Positions 59,782 to 64,000 of a DNA stretch of 64,000 nucleotides are shown piece by piece (within the stretch, counting starts at the first letter, position 1; every line of letters begins with the position of its first letter). The DNA is taken from assembly GCF_001434055.1 (NCBI RefSeq), contig NZ_AZCZ01000007.1, positions 1-64,000 of the forward strand. Reading direction: 5' to 3'. The position numbers and the translations under genes are program-made. This DNA is from Levilactobacillus parabrevis ATCC 53295 (lineage in GTDB: Bacteria; Bacillota; Bacilli; Lactobacillales; Lactobacillaceae). Under the pieces are notes generated by a model. The model made no database searches. It had not been told where the DNA came from and saw nothing but the letters and a program-made list of their open reading frames with translations.

Positions 59782-61176
59782 TTATTTTCCTAAACAGAAT
59801 TGACTAAACAGCTGATCGAGCAGCTCGTCTTGGTAGCTATCCCCGGTAATCTCACCGAGTAAGTCCCAGGCCCGCGTCATGTCGATCTGCACCAGATCCA
59901 CGGGCATCCCCGCAGCAATCCCGTGCATGACATCGTCTAAGGCGTCACTGGCTTGGTGCAACAGCCCGATATGCCGGGCGTTGGTAACCATCACAGTGTT
60001 CTGACTGGATTCGATTCCCTCATCAAAGAAGAGATGGGCGATGGTTTCTTCCAACTTATCCAATCCCGCACTCTGTAGGATGGACGTCTCGATGATTGGA
60101 CTGTCCCCAGCCGCCTGCTTCAACGCTGGCAGATCTAGCTTCTGTGGCAGATCCGTCTTGTTTAAAATCAGGATCCGTTGCGTGTCGGCCGTAGCGTCCA
60201 ACAACTGTTTATCCTCGGTCGTCAAGGCCTCACTGGCGTTCAAGACCAGCATGACCAAATCAGCCGTGTTGATTGCTTTCCGTGACCGTTCGACCCCAAT
60301 CTTTTCGACCTTATCCGTCGTATCGCGAATACCAGCCGTGTCAATCAGTTTCAAGGGAACCCCTTTGACGTTGACGTATTCTTCAATCACGTCACGCGTG
60401 GTTCCCGCAACGTCGGTCACGATTGCCTTGTCTTCGTGGAGCAAGTGATTCAACAAGCTACTCTTCCCCACGTTTGGCCGCCCGACAATCGCCGTGGCAA
60501 GACCTTCACGCAGAACTTTCCCCTGTTTAGCAGTCGCCAACAACGTCTTAATCTGCTGCTTGACCTCTTGGGCCTTTTCCAGCAGCATCTTAGTCGTCAT
60601 CGTTTCCACGTCATCGTACTCGGGATAATCGATATTGACTTCGACCTGGGCCAGCGCATCCAGGATGTCTTGGCGAAGATTTCTGATCAATTTCGACAAA
60701 TCACCGTCTAATTGATTCAACGCAACCTTCATCGACTTATCGGTCTTGGCCCGAATCAGATCCATGACGGATTCCGCCTGGGTCAAATCAATTCGGCCAT
60801 TCAAGAAGGCCCGCTTGGTATACTCGCCGGGTTCGGCCAACCGAGCGCCATAGCTCAGGCACAACTGGAGAATCCGGTTCGTCGCCACGATCCCCCCGTG
60901 ACAGTTAATTTCAATAATATCTTCTTTGGTGTAGGTCTTAGGAGCCCGCATCACAGTAACCATAACCTCGTCCACTTCTTCCCCATTTTCGGGGTCAATG
61001 ATGTGACCGTAATGAATCGTGTGGGTGCCAACCTTCGTCAAATCTGCGCCCTTAAAGAGCTTGCTGGCAACGGCAAAGACTTCCTCACCGCTTAACCGAA
61101 TAATTGAAATTCCACCTTCACCAGGCGGCGTCGAGATTGCCGCAATCGTATCAAATTCTGTTGTGGTGACTGTCAT
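59782..61176 (-). CDS. mnmE: tRNA modification GTPase MnmE
   Basis: GTPase partner of MnmG for wobble uridine modification, 464 residues. It has an N-terminal folate-binding domain ([20 protein letters not shown]), a helical middle, and an inserted G domain: G1 [10 protein letters not shown]2 TTRD, G3 DTAG, G4 NKTD. The C-terminal CLGK end carries the essential Cys. All motifs are intact. The ATG follows AAGGAGGATGG. The upstream neighbour jag lies 257 nt away behind its own terminator. Confidence 0.97.
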   Translation of the reverse strand: MTVTTTEFDTIAAISTPPGEGGISIIRLSGEEVFAVASKLFKGADLTKVGTHTIHYGHIIDPENGEEVDEVMVTVMRAPKTYTKEDIIEINCHGGIVATNRILQLCLSYGARLAEPGEYTKRAFLNGRIDLTQAESVMDLIRAKTDKSMKVALNQLDGDLSKLIRNLRQDILDALAQVEVNIDYPEYDDVETMTTKMLLEKAQEVKQQIKTLLATAKQGKVLREGLATAIVGRPNVGKSSLLNHLLHEDKAIVTDVAGTTRDVIEEYVNVKGVPLKLIDTAGIRDTTDKVEKIGVERSRKAINTADLVMLVLNASEALTTEDKQLLDATADTQRILILNKTDLPQKLDLPALKQAAGDSPIIETSILQSAGLDKLEETIAHLFFDEGIESSQNTVMVTNARHIGLLHQASDALDDVMHGIAAGMPVDLVQIDMTRAWDLLGEITGDSYQDELLDQLFSQFCLGK

Positions 61177-61304
61177 GAGCCATCCTCCTTCTTATGTTTA
61201 CTGCTGTCTGAATTGTCTTAATCAAGCTTCACTTTTCGTAACGAGGAACTGTGCCAAATCGTCTACTGATGCAAGCGCTCACCCCGGGCGTATCATTTAA
61301 CGCC

Positions 61305-61366
61305 ATAAAAAAAAGCACCTACTCCACGCCACCTAACTGTGCGTGGATAAAGTACTTTCACTACTT
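61305..61366 (-). terminator. Terminator of jag
   Basis: On the minus strand TCCACGC and GCGTGGA are perfect arms around ACAGTTAGGTG, with outer AGTAC/GTGCT pairing, followed by TTTTTTTT. Confidence 0.82.
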
Positions 61367-61433
61367 TATCGTAAACTTGATAAGAATGATTGTCTTCACT
61401 ATAAGGGGTAACGGCGCGTTTGTCAAACGAAAC

Positions 61434-62228
61434 TTATGCTGGTTCGATGACGACCGCCCGATGGGGTTCCTTCCCCGCAGAGTACGTCGTGACGTAGCGG
61501 TTCTTCGACAAGACCGCGTGAATCTGCTTCCGCTCAAACGACGGCATTGGGTCCAAATAGATTGGCTTCCCAGTCGCGACAACTTCGCGCGCCGTACTCT
61601 CCGCCAAGCGGCTCAACGTAGCTGCCCGGCGTTCACGGTAATTCGCCACGTCCAGCTCCAGCTCAACGTGCGCAGCGCCGTGGTGGTTCAAAAATAATTG
61701 CGCCAAACTCTGCAACGCATTGATTGTCCGGCCATGCTTACCAATCAATAATCCTTCCTTATCCGTGGTAAAGACCAGGCGAACTTGACGGTGAGCACCC
61801 GCTTCAGCGTCTATCGTAGCGTCTATGCCGAGTTGTTCTACGATGGTTGCCAAATAGTCCTGAACCGCTTCGATGGCTGCCTCACGACGCTTACGACGCT
61901 CCTGCGGGGTCACTGTGGGCTCGGACGACGCTGACGGTGCATCAGTAGCTGTTTCGGCAGCCACTGGTGCTACTGAAGCGGCTGCCGAACTAGTTGGTTC
62001 CGTTGAACGCACCACTGCCGCTGACGATTCCGGCACCGGCGCAGCGGATGAAGCTTCCGCAACCGTCTTTAGGACAATGTCCACCATGGCCTCGCGTCGG
62101 CCGATTCCCAGCCAACCCTTTCGCGGAGTGGCGACCACCTTAATTACCACTTGGTCGCGGCGACTGTTGAGCGCGGTTAACCCCGCCGCAATCGCTGCCT
62201 CTTCCGTTTTGCCCGTGTAGATTGTCAT
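61434..62228 (-). CDS. jag: RNA-binding protein Jag/KhpB
   Basis: Cytoplasmic RNA-binding protein linked to cell elongation and division. It has 264 residues: Jag_N (about 1-50; MTIYTGKTEEAAIAAGL), an Ala/Ser/Pro low-complexity linker (about 55-105), a KH domain with LLIGKHGRTINALQ, and an R3H domain with ERRAATLSRLAESTA and SFERKQIHAVL. The open frame runs from 62288, but the ATG at 62228, seven bases after GGAGGA, fits the Jag_N start. It is unusual that about 600 bp separates it from yidC. Confidence 0.94.
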   Translation of the reverse strand: MTIYTGKTEEAAIAAGLTALNSRRDQVVIKVVATPRKGWLGIGRREAMVDIVLKTVAEASSAAPVPESSAAVVRSTEPTSSAAASVAPVAAETATDAPSASSEPTVTPQERRKRREAAIEAVQDYLATIVEQLGIDATIDAEAGAHRQVRLVFTTDKEGLLIGKHGRTINALQSLAQLFLNHHGAAHVELELDVANYRERRAATLSRLAESTAREVVATGKPIYLDPMPSFERKQIHAVLSKNRYVTTYSAGKEPHRAVVIEPA

Positions 62229-62472
62229 CGTCCATTCCTCCATGTCTTTTTCGCTAAAATTCAGTATACCATAATGCTCGCACCGCACCCCGTAATTCAG
62301 CCTGAAAATGATTAGCAGGGCGGAGACCCTAAGAATCTATTAAGATGCCAGAATCAGTGCGACTTTTTTGGCGGAAATTACATTAGTAGTTAGTGTAGCG
62401 GTAATTTTTAGTGGCTGAGAATTGGACTGGTCGGAATGCTTGTCGGGGGGGCTACTGTGGCTTAGGATGTCA

Positions 62473-62570
62473 GGCTTTCTCACACCCAAAAATTAGAAAA
62501 TATGTGGTCTTGGAAACGAGTTATGCAGGGCAGACTCTTCCGCTTAGAAATCTAAGGCCTCCTGCTCGGT
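62473..62570. repeat. Diverged direct repeat, copy 1
   Basis: Matches copy 2 at an offset of about 134 bp. It shares GAAACGAGTT, CAGACTC and CGCTTAGAAA, and contains the small hairpin CTTAG-AAAT-CTAAG. Confidence 0.65.
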
Positions 62571-62604
62571 ACTAGCGTTGATGATTACTCTAGTCTAAAT
62601 CATC

Positions 62605-62704
62605 GGACTTTCTCTCGCCCGTTATGTTCGGAAATATGCGGCCTCTGAAACGAGTTCCGCAAACCAGACTCCTGCGCTTAGAAAGCTAAGTGACTCCTGT
62701 CCGG
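62605..62704. repeat. Diverged direct repeat, copy 2
   Basis: Same blocks as copy 1, with the hairpin CTTAG-AAAG-CTAAG. About three quarters of the bases in the 47-bp core agree. The loop base differs while both stems are kept. Confidence 0.65.
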
Positions 62705-62767
62705 CGAGGCCGAACAGAAGCCCCTTAGCTCCCTAATGCTCAGAGTCTAAACGGTTTGCTCCACTCT

Positions 62768-62806
62768 CTGCACAAAAAAAGCACAGAACCGAAGTCCTGC
62801 GCCGAT
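62768..62806 (-). terminator. Terminator of the rnpA-yidC operon
   Basis: On the minus strand GCGCAGGAC and GTTCTGTGC pair (with G-U) around a UUCG tetraloop, followed by TTTTTTT. Confidence 0.9.
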
Positions 62807-62829
62807 AAAATGCATTTATGCTAACTTGT

Positions 62830-63663
62830 TTACTTGCGTTTGCTTTGCTTTGCACGGCGGATTGCTTTCTTGACCGCGCGTTCGTGTTCGTTCTTTTCCT
62901 TTTCCTTGGCATCGCGTTCCGCTTGAATCTTCCACGGATTTTGAATTAGCAAGGTTTGGCCAACTTGGAACACGTACGAAATCGTCCAGTACAAGGACAG
63001 TGATGATGGCACGTTCAGGGCAGTGAAGAAGACCACTACCGGCATCCCGACGATCATCATGGTGCTCATTGAATTGGACTCTGGCATTGACTTGGTGCTT
63101 AACCACGAACTAATCAGCGTGGCAACAGCGGCCAAGACAGGCAGGATGAAATACGGGTCTTTGTGGCCCAATTGCAACCACAGGAAGCTCCCAGACCGCA
63201 GAACGGCCGTCCGCCAGATAGCTTGATACAAGGCCCAGATGATTGGCAACTGAACCACAGCAGGAAGGCAACCCAACATGGGGTGAACGCCCGCTTCCGA
63301 ATACAGCTTTTGCTGTTCGGCCTGCATCTTTTGCATCGTTTCGCGATCTTTTGAGGAGTATTTCTTCTGTAAGGCTTTTAATTGTGGCTGTAAGTCTTGC
63401 GTCTTCCGCATGCTGCGGGTTTGGAAGATCATCAGTGGGAGTAAGATAATCCGCACGATAATGGTAAAGATGATAATCCCGACACCGTAGCTCCCGCCGA
63501 ACATGTTGGCCAACCCAATAATTGCCCGGGAGAAGTTCAGAACGATCCAGCCGTCCCAAATCCCGGTACTTTGATTGGTGATTGGTGCGTTGCTACAAGC
63601 GGAAAGGATAAAGACTAAGCTCACAATACCTAGCATAAGTAGGGTACGTTTGTACTTTTTCAC
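62830..63663 (-). CDS. yidC: Membrane protein insertase YidC (Oxa1 family), lipoprotein form
   Basis: Inserts membrane proteins with or without SecYEG. The 277-residue protein has a lipoprotein signal (lipobox LSAC, Cys23), five helices and the 60KD_IMP core with the MQAEQQKLYSEAGVHPMLG cytoplasmic loop. The hydrophilic-groove Arg lies in IIVRIILLPLM. The C-terminal tail is highly basic (AIRRAKQSKRK), as in YidC paralogues that bind ribosomes. The ATG begins 2 nt after the rnpA stop, so the two are translationally coupled. Confidence 0.95.
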   Translation of the reverse strand: MKKYKRTLLMLGIVSLVFILSACSNAPITNQSTGIWDGWIVLNFSRAIIGLANMFGGSYGVGIIIFTIIVRIILLPLMIFQTRSMRKTQDLQPQLKALQKKYSSKDRETMQKMQAEQQKLYSEAGVHPMLGCLPAVVQLPIIWALYQAIWRTAVLRSGSFLWLQLGHKDPYFILPVLAAVATLISSWLSTKSMPESNSMSTMMIVGMPVVVFFTALNVPSSLSLYWTISYVFQVGQTLLIQNPWKIQAERDAKEKEKNEHERAVKKAIRRAKQSKRK

Positions 63664-63665
63664 TT

Positions 63666-64000
63666 TTATTCCTCGCTATAGTTGGAATCCAGTAGTTTCG
63701 CCAGTTTCAAAACATGAATCAGGCTGCTCTTCGCATCAGTCATGGAAATGCCGTCCGCCCGGGGCCGAGCAATTACGAGAAAGTCCACATCCTGCTGGAG
63801 GTAGGGCTTCAACTCGAGTAGACTCTGCCGAATCCGGCGCTTCACCCAATTACGGTGGACCGCGTTCCCAATTTTCTTACCGACCGAAATGCCAACTCGA
63901 AAATGTAATTGATCAGGTTTTTCCATTGAATACACCACAAATTGCCGGTTTGCGACCGAATTTCTGGTTTCAAAGACCTGCTGGAATTCCGCTTCTTTCT
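63666..64000 (-). CDS. rnpA: Ribonuclease P protein component, 5' end cut by window edge
   Basis: Protein subunit of RNase P, which matures tRNA 5' ends. The frame stays open to the window edge and reads [20 protein letters not shown] before the internal GTG, so the true start lies outside. The RNR signature appears as [15 protein letters not shown]. In Firmicutes rpmH and dnaA follow upstream, which places the replication origin just right of this window. Confidence 0.96.
   Translation of the reverse strand, partial: KEAEFQQVFETRNSVANRQFVVYSMEKPDQLHFRVGISVGKKIGNAVHRNWVKRRIRQSLLELKPYLQQDVDFLVIARPRADGISMTDAKSSLIHVLKLAKLLDSNYSEE

Larger units (their letters stand above)
62229..62829. other. 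Non-coding spacer between yidC and jag with a diverged direct repeat
   Basis: No ORF is seen in this 600-bp stretch. It holds the jag leader, two diverged copies of a block of about 100 bp (62473-62570 and 62605-62704) and the yidC terminator. yidC and jag are usually adjacent, so this is an insertion or expansion. Confidence 0.6.

Noticed and set aside
61345-61366. DnaA box TTATCCACG near jag
   Set aside because: A single near-match within a terminator stem; no cluster of boxes and no A/T-rich unwinding region nearby.

Overview
The window is chromosomal DNA of a low-to-mid G+C Gram-positive bacterium, most likely a lactic acid bacterium of the Lactobacillaceae (Levilactobacillus/L. brevis-like). 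The evidence is a RexAB-type AddAB recombinase, a Lys-type MurE, PepC, a GH43 xylosidase with a GPH symporter, YfhO, DUF2207 and DUF5776 proteins, and AGGAGG ribosome binding sites. The right edge carries mnmG, mnmE, jag, yidC and a truncated rnpA, all on the minus strand. In Firmicutes this cluster lies just before rpmH and dnaA, so the window ends next to oriC. The left edge holds three tandem rRNA-type promoters firing leftwards, which implies an rrn operon just outside the window.

Layout. 0-5 kb: rrn leader, an MFS permease, lysS and murE. 5-15 kb: a helical protein of unknown function, a thiolase, and the addB-addA repair operon. 15-27 kb: an M20 peptidase, a polysaccharide deacetylase, two oxidoreductases, an AzgA-type purine permease behind an inverted repeat that resembles a PurR operator, and two large cell-envelope membrane proteins (YfhO, DUF2207). 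27-32 kb: a xyloside module made of an AraC regulator, a GPH symporter and a GH43 xylosidase, with a perfect cre site and an inverted repeat shared by the two promoters. 32-36 kb: cardiolipin synthase, an EndA-like nuclease, a lipoprotein and three small membrane-type ORFs. 36-45 kb: pepC, an OYE/LysR pair, a TetR-controlled ABC exporter, MarR, a tandem YczE pair and lepB. 45-57 kb is the most accessory part: a Bcr/CflA pump, a mosaic surface protein, a condensation-like protein without its catalytic histidines, thioesterase, GNAT, BrnQ, a class II Fic protein behind a palindrome array, a HAD phosphatase and an orphan antitoxin. 57-64 kb: the origin-proximal housekeeping cluster.

Main novelties. 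(1) A phased array of about 32-bp palindromes repeating every 51 bp lies directly upstream of, and partly inside the promoter of, a Fic AMP-transferase that carries its own C-terminal winged helix. This looks like a self-regulated Fic/operator system. (2) Five ParB parS sites, two of them inside genes, mark the origin domain. (3) The usual yidC-jag linkage is broken by about 600 bp containing a terminator and a diverged direct repeat of about 100 bp. (4) Two promoters of the xyloside module share one inverted repeat at nearly the same distance from the start codons, which predicts the operator of the AraC regulator.
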